Shown here in pieces: positions 1-8,468 of a DNA stretch of 55,011 nt. Position 1 is the stretch's first letter; every line of letters begins with the position of its first letter. Position numbers and translations under genes: made by a program. The notes beneath the pieces are model-generated. The model worked only from the letters and a program-made list of their open reading frames with translations. It did no database searches and had not been told where the DNA came from. The stretch comes from RGIG7213 sp045545665 (GTDB lineage: Bacteria > Bacillota > Clostridia > Oscillospirales > CAG-272): assembly GCA_045545665.1 (NCBI GenBank), contig JAZQBL010000031.1, forward strand, positions 1 to 55,011, written 5' to 3'.

Positions 1-375
1 GTCGACCCCTACATTCAGCCTTCTCCAGTGGGAGAAGGTGGCATCCGTTAGGATGACGGATGAGGTGTTCGAAGTGATAACTAAATTAACTATCGTAACA
101 CCAATCAACACAGCTCTTTTAAAAATTATGCTTTACCTTCCCCGGTGAAGTGAATGACGGATGAGGTGTCGATTCATCATTCATCGGATTTTTTCGAAAC
201 GGTGGGAGCAAGCCCCCGCCCTACGTTGATACGGGTCGCCGAGGACGTCGACCCCTACATTCAGCCTTCTCCAGTGGGAGAAGGTGGCATCCGTTAGGAT
301 GACGGATGAGGTGTTCGAAGTGATAACTAAATTAACTATCGTAACACCAATCAACGCAGCTCTTTTTAAAATTAC
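1..375. repeat. Imperfect direct repeat pair of about 128 bp (1-128 and 247-374)
   Basis: The stretch from base 1 recurs almost unchanged at base 247, an offset of 246, for about 128 bases. Each copy carries a small inverted repeat (CTTCTCC ... GGAGAAG) and a motif pair of the ATCCGT/ACGGAT kind. Between the copies lies a GC-rich stretch (about 195-255) with GGGTCG and CGACCC arms. No gene is seen in 1-427. Related sequence occurs at 5221-5345 and 12845-12950, so this is a dispersed intergenic family. Confidence 0.8.
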
Positions 376-427
376 ACCTTGCCTTCTCCCACCGGAGAAG
401 GCTTGGTTATGCGATAATCTTCAAATA

Positions 428-802
428 TCACTTTAAAGGCTTTAAATCTTTATATTCAAGTCCGAATTTTTTTAATATATCATCCGTGACGTAAATAAAG
501 TTATTTCTTATACTTTCATTTGAATATCGCAGTACGGTAATACCCCATTTTTTCAATTCTTCATCTCTTTTTTTATCTGCTTCCTTGTTTTCGGGCGATG
601 TATGCTGACGTCCGTCAACTTCAATTACCGTCTTTTTATCCGCAATATAAAAGTCAACTATATAATTTTCAATATTATGCTGACGCCTTACGTTAAGCGG
701 TAGTCTTTTCAAAAAATCATACCACAGATGCTTTTCCTCGGGTGTCATATTTTTGCGAAGCTCTTTTGCATTTGATACGAGATCTTTATTGTACGGTATC
801 AT
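428..802 (-). CDS. DUF559 (Vsr/restriction-fold) nuclease-like protein
   Basis: A 124-residue protein of the DUF559 family, a fold related to very-short-patch-repair and restriction endonucleases. The PD-(D/E)xK-like core is visible: Asp50 in the segment IVDFYI, then Glu61-x-Asp63 in IEVDGRQH. The N-terminal part resembles the usual DUF559 opening (LRKNMTPEEKHLW). It starts nine bases after the recF stop codon, on the same strand, so it may be co-transcribed with recF. The family is widespread in gut Clostridia and often sits next to repeats; its substrate is unknown and no DNA repair role has been shown. Family assignment is firm; function is not. Confidence 0.85.
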   Translation of the reverse strand: MIPYNKDLVSNAKELRKNMTPEEKHLWYDFLKRLPLNVRRQHNIENYIVDFYIADKKTVIEVDGRQHTSPENKEADKKRDEELKKWGITVLRYSNESIRNNFIYVTDDILKKFGLEYKDLKPLK

Positions 803-811
803 ATCAATACT

Positions 812-1900
812 TCAAATTATCACGTGTCCGTCTTTTATACGGACTTTGTTTTTGATATCAAACGGTGAGAAAAGCTCCTCGTTGCAGGATGTGATTATCA
901 CCTGTTTATTTTCAAGCTTTGACAATAGGTACGACGTACGCTTCGAATCAAGCTCCGATAAGACGTCGTCGAAAAGGTACACGGGGTATTCTCCCGTTTC
1001 CTCGTTCGATATTTCTCCTTCTGCAAGCTTTGCACAAAGCGACAGCGACCTTTGCTGTCCCTGCGAGCAGTAAAATCTCGACGATCTGCCGTTTACCGTT
1101 ATTTCCATATCGTCCCTTTGCGGACCGTAAAGACTCGTTTTATACTGTATTTCACGGCTTAAAAAGTCAAGATACATATTTTTTGCGCCTTCAAGCGTTA
1201 TTTCATCTTCAAAGCAGCTCTCGTAGCTTATGTTTACGGTCTCCCGTCCTTCGCTCATTTCAGCCATCGAATTTTTCATATAAAAGTCAAGCCTTCCGCA
1301 GTACTGTACGCGTTTTTCGGTTATGTATCTGCAGGGTTCTGCTATCTGCTCGGCAAACGCTTCAAAAACCGCTGAATTTGCACCGTCAAGACTTATGCAG
1401 TCTTTGAGCAGTGCCGTTCTCTGCATCAGCAGCTTGTTGTACTTTTTGAGCATATAGACGTATTTTTTATCAGTCTGCGATATTGCAATATCGAGAAAAT
1501 TACGTCTTTGACCGGGTGAATCCTTTATTATTGACAAATGCTCCGGGCAGAACAGAACGGCTTTGAAATTACCGATAAATTCAGCCGCCTTCGTTATTTC
1601 TCCGCCCGATATCTTCATCCGTCTTTTTTGATTTTTGAAATACTCCACGGACATTTCCGTGTCGTGTCCGTATGAGGAATATAATATTTCAACGCTCGAT
1701 GCGTTTTTACCGAACGGTACGACGTCCGATTCCTTTTTCATTCTGTAAGGCTTACCCCTGGCGAATATGTACACCGCTTCAAGCAGATTCGTTTTGCCCT
1801 GTGCGTTATCGCCCCAAATGACGTTTATTCCGTCTTCAAAGCAAACGGATACGTCGGATAAATTTCTGTAAGCCTTTATTTCAGCTTTTTTAAGTATCAA
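812..1900 (-). CDS. recF: DNA replication and repair protein RecF
   Basis: RecF is an SMC/ABC-type ATPase that helps load RecA at single-strand gaps. The 362 residues match the family length. The Walker A loop is GDNAQGKT near residues 31-38, the ABC signature region is CSQGQQRSLSL near 278-288, and the Walker B region is YLFDDVLSELD near 308-318. The start is a TTG at 1900-1898, one base after the dnaN stop codon, with only a weak ribosome binding site; translational coupling to dnaN is likely. The order dnaA-dnaN-recF is classical, but the small S4-domain gene often found between dnaN and recF in Firmicutes is missing here. Confidence 0.97.
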   Translation of the reverse strand: MILKKAEIKAYRNLSDVSVCFEDGINVIWGDNAQGKTNLLEAVYIFARGKPYRMKKESDVVPFGKNASSVEILYSSYGHDTEMSVEYFKNQKRRMKISGGEITKAAEFIGNFKAVLFCPEHLSIIKDSPGQRRNFLDIAISQTDKKYVYMLKKYNKLLMQRTALLKDCISLDGANSAVFEAFAEQIAEPCRYITEKRVQYCGRLDFYMKNSMAEMSEGRETVNISYESCFEDEITLEGAKNMYLDFLSREIQYKTSLYGPQRDDMEITVNGRSSRFYCSQGQQRSLSLCAKLAEGEISNEETGEYPVYLFDDVLSELDSKRTSYLLSKLENKQVIITSCNEELFSPFDIKNKVRIKDGHVII

Positions 1901-1901
1901 A

Positions 1902-3050
1902 TCAGTTGTTCTGCTGAGGTCTTACGGGGAATACGAAATACATATAGGACTTGTCATCCTCGTCAACGGGTGTTATCAGCATGCTTGACAAAGGCGTTGA
2001 AAGCTGAAGTCTTACGGTATCCGTATCTATCGCTCTGAAGCTGTCAAGCAGGAAACGGCAGTTAAAGCTTATTTCAAGATCCTCGCCTTCGTGCTTGCAC
2101 GGTATCTCGTCGTATACTTTATTTACGACCGATACGCACGATATCTTGAGCTTATCGCCGTATACGTTCAGCATAACGCTGCTCTTTACTCTGCCTGCGT
2201 CGCTGTCCTCGGTTACAAGAAGGGCTCTTTCAAGGCTTTCCGTAAGGCTGTGAGTCGATATTTCAAGCGATATCGGGCAATCCTTCGGTATAAATCTTTC
2301 GTATTCTATATAATCGCCGTCTATCTGTCTTGTGTAAAATACCATTCCGTCACGCATAAACATTATGTGTTTAAGACCTTTGACGACCTTTATTTTATCA
2401 TCCGTATCAAGTAAGAACTTCTGTATTTCGGGAAGTGCACGTCTTGCTATTATAAAATTAAGGTTCATATAAGAGCCGTCGACGTTGAAATTTTCCATTT
2501 CACAGTCTTCGTATCTTTGAGCAAAGCGGAAGCCGTCAAGTGCAGTTACTTTGATATTTTCATCTCTTATCTGGAAGTATGCGCCGTTGAGCTGTAATTT
2601 CTGGTGATTGTCCGCAACAGCAAAAGACGTTTGTGAAATTATCCTTTTAAGCGTTTTCTGGCTTATTGAAAAGGAGTAGTCACCCGAAAGCTCGGGAAGT
2701 CCCGGGAAAAGGTTTCCTTCCATACATACGACTTCGAATTTACTGTTTCCGGATGATATCTTGGCGATATTTTTTTCACTCACGTCTATAAGTATATCGT
2801 CGGGCATATTCTTCGTGATGTTCAGAAGCTTCTGTGCGTTTATTATATAACAGCCGGGCTTTTGCACGTCGGCATCAATTTCCGTCTGGAAGCCTTTTTC
2901 AACGTCAAACGACGATATAAGGCATCTGTCCGAGCCTATCGTTTTGAGTCTTATGCCCTGTATTATTTTATTTTCGCCTCTTGTCGATACGGCACCCATT
3001 GCAGGTATCAAGGCGTTCAGCAGTACGTGTTTATCAAATAATATCCTCAT
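1902..3050 (-). CDS. dnaN: DNA polymerase III beta subunit (sliding clamp)
   Basis: DnaN forms the ring-shaped dimer that tethers DNA polymerase III and other partners to DNA. The 382-residue length and the three repeated clamp domains fit the family; the C-terminal end (MLITPVDE ... YMYFVFPVRP) is typical of beta clamps. The ATG at 3050 is preceded by AGGAG at a normal distance. It lies directly downstream of the origin element between dnaA and dnaN and is followed with almost no gap by recF. Confidence 0.97.
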   Translation of the reverse strand: MRILFDKHVLLNALIPAMGAVSTRGENKIIQGIRLKTIGSDRCLISSFDVEKGFQTEIDADVQKPGCYIINAQKLLNITKNMPDDILIDVSEKNIAKISSGNSKFEVVCMEGNLFPGLPELSGDYSFSISQKTLKRIISQTSFAVADNHQKLQLNGAYFQIRDENIKVTALDGFRFAQRYEDCEMENFNVDGSYMNLNFIIARRALPEIQKFLLDTDDKIKVVKGLKHIMFMRDGMVFYTRQIDGDYIEYERFIPKDCPISLEISTHSLTESLERALLVTEDSDAGRVKSSVMLNVYGDKLKISCVSVVNKVYDEIPCKHEGEDLEISFNCRFLLDSFRAIDTDTVRLQLSTPLSSMLITPVDEDDKSYMYFVFPVRPQQNN

Positions 3051-3413
3051 TGGTTCTCCTTATGATATGGATAGATATGAATAGTTATGAAAAATAGTAG
3101 TAGTAGTAGGGGGTGTTGAAAATGTGGATATCCTTCAAAACCCTCTGAAACACAGTATTTTTTCGGTTTTGCGTGTGTTGATTTACTGTTTATTCCGTCT
3201 TGATGAAATGTTGAGTATATTCTTTGACCTTTTTCTTTTTCATCCGACGTTTTTTTATCAACACGGTATCAAAATTTTATCAACACGGAAATCCCAAAGT
3301 TTTCAACAGGGTTGTAAACAGGGTTTTATATCAACCGTTTTTTCTGCTTTTTAACCCGGAAATGTGGAAAACTATGTGGAAAATGTGTAAAACTATGTGA
3401 CATTTTATGTGGT
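3051..3413. other. Probable oriC between dnaA and dnaN: DnaA boxes plus DnaA-trio element
   Basis: Read on the minus strand, two abutting DnaA-box-like 9-mers (ATATCCACA, 3131-3123, and TTTTCAACA, 3122-3114) are followed by a C cluster (3113-3109), then tandem trinucleotides (TAG x5 on the plus strand, 3095-3109), then an AT-rich tract toward dnaN. This is the order of the basal unwinding system described for Bacillus subtilis. Further box-like 9-mers lie at 3255-3263 and 3277-3285 (TTATCAACA, plus), 3301-3309 (TTTTCAACA, plus), 3363-3371 and 3375-3383 (TTTTCCACA, minus) and 3384-3392 (TTTTACACA, minus); one more, TTTTCCACA, is at 3481-3489 inside dnaA. Assignment is from motif order, not experiment. 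Confidence 0.85.
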
Positions 3414-4919
3414 TTACAGCTTGATTTCGCTTTCGATTTCCGAAATTTCCCTCTCAAACAGCGGTTCTGACTTGATTTTGTTTTCCACAACGTCAACGGA
3501 GTTGATAATTGTGGAATGATCACGTCCGAAAAGCGAGCCGATCTGTTTAAGTGAGTACGGAGTGTATTTTCTTATGAGATAGATCACGATGTGACGTGCG
3601 TTCGTTATCTCCTTGCGCTTCGACTTGCTCTTTATCTCATTTTCTTCAATGTTGAGACGGCGGGAGACGATCTTGAATATTCTGTCCACCAATACCTGCG
3701 GTGAAACGTCGATATTCATCATGTCGGCGATCGTCTTTTTAGCCATGTCGTACGTTATCGGAACGCCGTAAAGCGAGCTTTTTGCGGCTATTCGCTTAAG
3801 CGAGCCTTCTATCTGACGGATGTTACGGCTCAGACTTTCAGCCAAAAGCGTTACAACGTCTGCAGGTACGTCCATATTGTAGGATTCCGCCTTGCTTCTT
3901 ATAATTGCGGCACGCAGCTCGTAGTCCGGCGGCTGAATGTCGGCAATAAGTCCCATTTCGAATCTGTTTTGCAAACGGTCCTCAAGCGTTTCGATGTCAC
4001 GCGGCGACTTGTCCGAGGTGAGGATTATCTGCTTGTGCTCCTCGTAAAGAGCGTTGAAGGTGTGGAAGAATTCCTCCTGAACGCTCACCTTGCCTGCGAT
4101 AAACTGTATGTCGTCGATAAGAAGAACGTCGACGGAACGGTATTTGTTTCTGAATATAACGGGGCCGTTCTTCGTTCTCAAGCTTTCTATAAGCTGATTT
4201 GTGAATTCTTCGCCCTTGACGTAAATTATTTTGAGTGTCGGGTCTTTCGTTAAAAGCTCGTTTGTAATGGCATACAAAAGATGCGTCTTGCCGAGTCCCG
4301 ACGGACCGTATACGAAAAGCGGGTTCCATGCCGTTGACGGATTCGTTGCAACGGCGTAGCAAGCATTATATACGAATCTGTTTGACGAGCCGACTATGTA
4401 GTTGTCAAAGGTGTAATCCTTGTTTATCGTCGTTTTGAAGTTGATCTTTGAAGAAAGAATGGCTTCTTCCGTTTCTTCTTCCTTTTCCTTCGGCTTCGTA
4501 TCGCTTGTAAAGAAATCAAGCTCACGGCTGTCGTTTATTATCGGCATTCCGATGTTGCTTATTTCTTTTTTGCCCGTTCTCGGTGACGGACGCTGATAAA
4601 CGTCGCCGTTGAATTCGGGATTCTGCAGATCGTACTCTATATCTTCTTTTATTTGACGCAGATTTTTCGAATCCTTGTCGAGTGCATAAATGTAAATAAC
4701 TTTAAATTCACCGAGGACGCTGTACAAAACTCTTTCAAGCACTCTCGTTTCGCTTCTTACGAAATCCACGGTGGCGGCAGTCGGTGTCATAAGGATAGCG
4801 TATTCGGATTCGATATCAACTATCTGCATACCCGAAAACCAGGAATTTATCTTTATCTCCGAAAATTCCTTCCTCAGCTCCTTTAAAACACCTTCCCATA
4901 TATCTTCATATGTGTTCAT
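3414..4919 (-). CDS. dnaA: Chromosomal replication initiator protein DnaA
   Basis: DnaA binds the 9-mer boxes at oriC and opens the duplex. The 501-residue protein has the N-terminal DnaB-interaction domain (1-90), a variable charged linker (100-155), the AAA+ domain with Walker A GPSGLGKTH (about 205) and Walker B VLLIDDIQFI (about 267), and the C-terminal helix-turn-helix with the signature GRDHSTIINSV near residue 465. It is slightly longer than usual because of the linker. A plausible sigma-A promoter lies at 4958-4986. The last bases of the gene abut a cluster of DnaA boxes, fitting autoregulation and origin function. Confidence 0.98.
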   Translation of the reverse strand: MNTYEDIWEGVLKELRKEFSEIKINSWFSGMQIVDIESEYAILMTPTAATVDFVRSETRVLERVLYSVLGEFKVIYIYALDKDSKNLRQIKEDIEYDLQNPEFNGDVYQRPSPRTGKKEISNIGMPIINDSRELDFFTSDTKPKEKEEETEEAILSSKINFKTTINKDYTFDNYIVGSSNRFVYNACYAVATNPSTAWNPLFVYGPSGLGKTHLLYAITNELLTKDPTLKIIYVKGEEFTNQLIESLRTKNGPVIFRNKYRSVDVLLIDDIQFIAGKVSVQEEFFHTFNALYEEHKQIILTSDKSPRDIETLEDRLQNRFEMGLIADIQPPDYELRAAIIRSKAESYNMDVPADVVTLLAESLSRNIRQIEGSLKRIAAKSSLYGVPITYDMAKKTIADMMNIDVSPQVLVDRIFKIVSRRLNIEENEIKSKSKRKEITNARHIVIYLIRKYTPYSLKQIGSLFGRDHSTIINSVDVVENKIKSEPLFEREISEIESEIKL

Positions 4920-4957
4920 TAATTGTTTCCTTTGTTAAGCAATATTATATCGAGTAT

Positions 4958-4986
4958 ATTATACCACAAAATAAGTAAAATTACAA
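4958..4986 (-). promoter_or_regulatory. Candidate sigma-A promoter of dnaA
   Basis: On the minus strand a TTGTAA -35 box (4986-4981) is followed by a 17-base spacer and a perfect TATAAT -10 box (4963-4958), about 40 bases before the dnaA start codon. A ribosome binding site (AAAGGAAA) precedes the ATG. Predicted from consensus only. Confidence 0.65.
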
Positions 4987-5481
4987 TAACTTTTATAAAA
5001 TAATTTAATTATATATATAACTATCTATTATAGTATAGTAGTACTTTGTTTCAACCAAAAATTTACATTCGGAATTGTTTCTTGCACCCGACGGTAGAAG
5101 TAAAGCGCCCGCCTGCACCCCCCACAGTGCGCTGATTTCCTTTGGAAATCTATCGTGTAAAGTTTTAAATGAAACAAGTATCAAAAAAGTGATGTTTACC
5201 TGCGGTAAGTGATGTGTGGCTTTTTCACGTGAAGTTCGCCACAGGCGAGTTGTGCTTCGCACACTCCCTCAGTCTTTTGCTTCGCAAAATCCAGCTCCCT
5301 CCCGGAGGGAGCCTAAATGTAGGGGTCGGCGCCCACGACGACCCATATGATGTATGGGGGCAAAAATGAGATAATAGATAATACATAAGAGATAAGAGAT
5401 AAAATAGATGTTTTCCATAATACGCTCTCTTTTCTCGTAAAGAGCATATTCCGCATCGGCTAAAAGGTAAGATCTGCGGGC
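4987..5481. repeat. Long intergenic stretch with hairpin-rich dispersed repeat (5221-5345)
   Basis: No convincing gene in about 500 bases. The stretch 4987-5045 is very AT-rich, with alternating TA. The stretch 5221-5345 carries several short inverted repeats (GTGCTTCGCAC, TTTGCTTCGCAAA, CTCCCTCCCGGAGGGAG) and then a GGGTCG/CGACCC arm pair like that at 195-255. Fragments of the same family are seen near 29470-29500 and 30875-30900. The open frames covering it (5005-5262, 5225-5524) are low-complexity and lack ribosome binding sites. Confidence 0.6.
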
Positions 5482-5511
5482 AAAAAAAGCTCACAGAAAT
5501 TTTCTGTGAGC
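5482..5511 (-). terminator. Rho-independent terminator after glmS
   Basis: Reading the minus strand, an 11-bp perfect stem (GCTCACAGAAA paired with TTTCTGTGAGC) is followed by seven T residues. It sits 14 bases after the glmS stop codon and is likely to end the pfkB-mnmA-glmS transcript. Confidence 0.9.
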
Positions 5512-5524
5512 CTTTATGAAGCAA

Positions 5525-7324
5525 TTATTCAACCGTTACGGATTTTGCAAGGTTTCTCGGCATATCGGGGTCGAGGTCCTTTATTGTCGTTACACAGTAT
5601 GAGAAATACTGGAATCTCGGTGCAACGATGAACGGTGCAAATATTTTTTCGGGTATTTCGCACGGGATAATATCGTAATTTTTATCCGTTTTCAGCTTAT
5701 TGTCGCAAAGGAGGATAACGTCGCCGCCGCGTGCGGATGCTTCCTCTACGTTGCCGAGCGTTTTTGCAAACAGCTCGTCATCCGTTGCGATAGCAAACAC
5801 TCCGACGCCCTCCGTAATAAGGGAGATCGTTCCGTGCTTAAGCTCACCTGACGGGTAAGCTTCGCTGTGGATGTACGATATTTCCTTAAGCTTAAGCGAT
5901 GCTTCGCTGCAAAGTACGCTGTCGATGCCGCGTCCTATATAGAAGAAGTCGCTGTATGAAGCATATTTTTCGGAAATGCTGTAAATATTGTTCTTTTCTG
6001 TATCTGTAAGGCGCGCAAGCGTGGGTATTTCGTACGTGAGGACAGCGCACAGACGGCGTACCTCCTCTTCGGAAAGCGCACCCTTTACGAGAGCCGTTTT
6101 CAAAACGATGAGATAAAGAACAGCAAGCTGTGTTACGTAAGCCTTCGTACTTGCAACTGCGATCTCGCTTCCTGCGTGTGTCAGGATAACTCCGTCGCAC
6201 TCCTCAGCCGCAGTTGACGACGGTACGTTTATAACTCCGAGCGTGTATGCGCCCTTCTGCTTGCACATTCTTACGCAAGCAAGCGTGTCGGCAGTTTCAC
6301 CCGACTGGGATATAAATATAACACATTCGCCTTCTTTGATGATCTGTCTTGTATATCTGTATTCAGATGCGATGTATACTCCACCTTCGATTCCCGCAAT
6401 GCTTCTGAGAAGATGCTCTGCAACGAGTCCTGCGTGGTATGCCGTTCCGCATCCGACTATACGAAGGAAATTGATATTCTTGAACACCTCGTCGTCGATT
6501 CCTTCAAAATAAGGAAGTCCGTCCTTGAGGTTTGCCGTTACGGTCTTTTTGAGAACTGTCGGGATCTCTTCTATCTCCTTGAGCATAAAGTGAGGATATC
6601 CGCACTTATCGGGAGATGCAAAACGTGTTTTGGGAGCAAGCGCTTCCTTCTGTATCTCGCAACCGTTCTTGTCATAGAACGTGACGCCCTGCTTCGTTAT
6701 TTTTGAGATTTCACCGTCGAAAAGCTTGTAATACTTTGTAAAATCGCAAGCTGCAACGTCAGAGCAAGCGGCAAATCCTTCGTTTGCTTCACCGACAGAC
6801 AAAGGACAGCCGTTTTTAACAGCGTAAATTACGTCGGGCTCTGTTTCAAACATAACGAGAAAAGCGTAAAAGCCGTTGAATTTTTCGCAAGCCTTCTTTA
6901 CAGCTTCGATGCCGTTATTCGTTTCTTCGTAAAAATGGTTGAACACAGCACACGCGCGTTCAGTATCCGTCGTGCTTTCAAACGGAGCGCTTGCAAAGCT
7001 TTCAAGCGAAGCATAGTTTTCGATGATACCGTTATGAACGATGACCGTTTTGCCCATACGGTGGGGGTGAGCATTACATTCAGATACCTCGCCGTGTGTT
7101 GCCCAGCGTGTGTGGCCTATTCCGCACTCGCCGTCAAGAATACCGTCGTTAAGCGTATTTTTGAGATTTTCAAGCTTACCCGTTCTTCTTATACGGTTTA
7201 TTCTGCCGCGGCAGAATGTAGCCGCACCGGCAGAGTCGTAGCCTCTGTATTCAAGAGCCGAAAGGCTTTGTAAGATTACGGGAACAGCGTTGTTTTTTCC
7301 CGTGTAACCGATTATTCCGCACAT
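5525..7324 (-). CDS. glmS: Glutamine-fructose-6-phosphate aminotransferase (isomerizing)
   Basis: GlmS makes glucosamine-6-phosphate from fructose-6-phosphate and glutamine, the entry step to UDP-GlcNAc and peptidoglycan. The N-terminal nucleophile Cys2 (MCGIIGYTG) of the glutaminase domain is present, followed by two SIS sugar-isomerase domains (roughly 280-410 and 450-590), with EISYIHSEAYPSGELKHG near the C terminus. The 599-residue length fits. The ribosome binding site AAGGAG lies nine bases before the ATG. The leader between mnmA and glmS is only 118 bases and contains an mnmA tail remnant, so there is no room for a glmS ribozyme. glmM, the next pathway enzyme, lies nearby at 13013. Confidence 0.97.
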   Translation of the reverse strand: MCGIIGYTGKNNAVPVILQSLSALEYRGYDSAGAATFCRGRINRIRRTGKLENLKNTLNDGILDGECGIGHTRWATHGEVSECNAHPHRMGKTVIVHNGIIENYASLESFASAPFESTTDTERACAVFNHFYEETNNGIEAVKKACEKFNGFYAFLVMFETEPDVIYAVKNGCPLSVGEANEGFAACSDVAACDFTKYYKLFDGEISKITKQGVTFYDKNGCEIQKEALAPKTRFASPDKCGYPHFMLKEIEEIPTVLKKTVTANLKDGLPYFEGIDDEVFKNINFLRIVGCGTAYHAGLVAEHLLRSIAGIEGGVYIASEYRYTRQIIKEGECVIFISQSGETADTLACVRMCKQKGAYTLGVINVPSSTAAEECDGVILTHAGSEIAVASTKAYVTQLAVLYLIVLKTALVKGALSEEEVRRLCAVLTYEIPTLARLTDTEKNNIYSISEKYASYSDFFYIGRGIDSVLCSEASLKLKEISYIHSEAYPSGELKHGTISLITEGVGVFAIATDDELFAKTLGNVEEASARGGDVILLCDNKLKTDKNYDIIPCEIPEKIFAPFIVAPRFQYFSYCVTTIKDLDPDMPRNLAKSVTVE

Positions 7325-7373
7325 AATAAAATTTCTCCTTAAAAATATTACTATATAGAATTATATTTTGTTT

Positions 7374-7442
7374 TCAGCGGATAACGCCTCCGCTTATTAT
7401 TTCATCGCCTATATGAAATATGGCACTTTGCATGACATAGTG
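7374..7442 (-). pseudogene. Tandem remnant of the mnmA 3' end
   Basis: Directly after the mnmA stop codon the same reading frame continues and encodes QSAIFHIGDEIISGGVIR followed by TGA (7376-7374). The mnmA C terminus itself has QSAVFYIDDEVIGGGIIR. The two copies are offset by 81 bases (27 codons). The differences are largely conservative, which suggests the tail was once under coding selection or arose from a related mnmA copy. It is separated from mnmA by one stop codon and has no start of its own. Confidence 0.8.
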
Positions 7443-8468
7443 TCAAAGTCCGTATCGGCGGATGATCCCTCCGCCTATTACTTCATCGTCTATATAAAAC
7501 ACGGCACTCTGTCCCGGAGCGGGTGCTCTGACAGAGTCGAAAAACGTGCATTTTACGCCGTTTTCAGTCTTTTCTATTACGGCACGCTCTCCGCTTTTTT
7601 TATACCTTACCTTGACCTCGGCGGTTATGGGATACGGTACGTCACGGATAAAATTAACGTCCGTGCAGTATATTTCTTTCTTGTAAAGCTCTTCCTCGTC
7701 ACCGAGTATGACCGTATTTTCTTCAGTGTTTTTGCCTAAAACAAAGATCCTTTTGCCTGCCGAAACACCGAGTCCGCGCCTTTGTCCTATCGTATAGCAG
7801 TGGCGTCCGAGATGCTCACCGAGTATTTCGCCCTTAGTGTTTACAAACTTCCCCTTCGGGCAAAAATATCCGTTTTTTGAAAGGTATGAGGCATAATCAC
7901 CGTCGGGAATAAAGCAGATATCCTGCGATTCGGGACGGTCGGCACACGGAAGGCAAAGTTCCTTTACGTATTTTCTTACCTCGTCCTTCGTGCTGAAATC
8001 ACCCAAGGGAAAAAGCGTATGCTCAAGCGCATATCTGCTTATTCCGTAAAGGACGTAGCTTTGGTCTTTTGCTTCGTTTTTTGCCTTTAAAAGTCTGCCG
8101 TTTTCAATTCTTGCATAGTGACCCGTTGCAATTCCGTCGGCGCCGTCGGACAGTGCTCTTTGCAAAAATGCGCCGAATTTCAGCCGTATATTGCAGTTTA
8201 TACACGGATTCGGAGTGAGATCCGAAACGTAGCTTTCGCAAAACGGAGTTATCACATCACGCAAAAACTCGTGTGTAAAGTCGTACACTTCAAAATCAAT
8301 ACCGAGAGCTTTGCAGACGTTCTGCGCCGCTTCTATATCGTTGTCGTTTTCGACACCGAGGCGCATCGTCGCCCCTTTTATATCGTAGCCTTTTTCTTTA
8401 AGCACGGCACATGCGGCGGCACTGTCAACGCCTCCGCTCATAGCCACGGTTATTTTTTTCATATTCAT
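7443..8468 (-). CDS. mnmA: tRNA-specific 2-thiouridylase MnmA
   Basis: MnmA adds sulfur to the wobble uridine of tRNA-Lys, -Glu and -Gln. The PP-loop AMSGGVDSAAA is at residues 9-19, the first catalytic Cys is in NPCINCNI near 92, the second in ESQDICFIPDGDY near 188, and the GQRRG motif is typical. The ATG at 8468 was chosen because it overlaps the TGA of the upstream kinase gene (ATGA); a second ATG lies two codons later. The longer frame to 8552 runs inside the kinase gene and has no motif. Length is then 341 residues, normal for the family. The C-terminal end is duplicated downstream. Confidence 0.95.
   Translation of the reverse strand: MNMKKITVAMSGGVDSAAACAVLKEKGYDIKGATMRLGVENDNDIEAAQNVCKALGIDFEVYDFTHEFLRDVITPFCESYVSDLTPNPCINCNIRLKFGAFLQRALSDGADGIATGHYARIENGRLLKAKNEAKDQSYVLYGISRYALEHTLFPLGDFSTKDEVRKYVKELCLPCADRPESQDICFIPDGDYASYLSKNGYFCPKGKFVNTKGEILGEHLGRHCYTIGQRRGLGVSAGKRIFVLGKNTEENTVILGDEEELYKKEIYCTDVNFIRDVPYPITAEVKVRYKKSGERAVIEKTENGVKCTFFDSVRAPAPGQSAVFYIDDEVIGGGIIRRYGL

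Noticed and set aside
4987..5045. A second unwinding element upstream of dnaA
   Set aside because: It is AT-rich and has a few TAG triplets, but no DnaA boxes stand next to it.
7325..7442. glmS ribozyme/riboswitch upstream of glmS
   Set aside because: The gap is only 118 bases and is half filled by the mnmA tail copy. The ribozyme core needs more length and I see none of its conserved parts.
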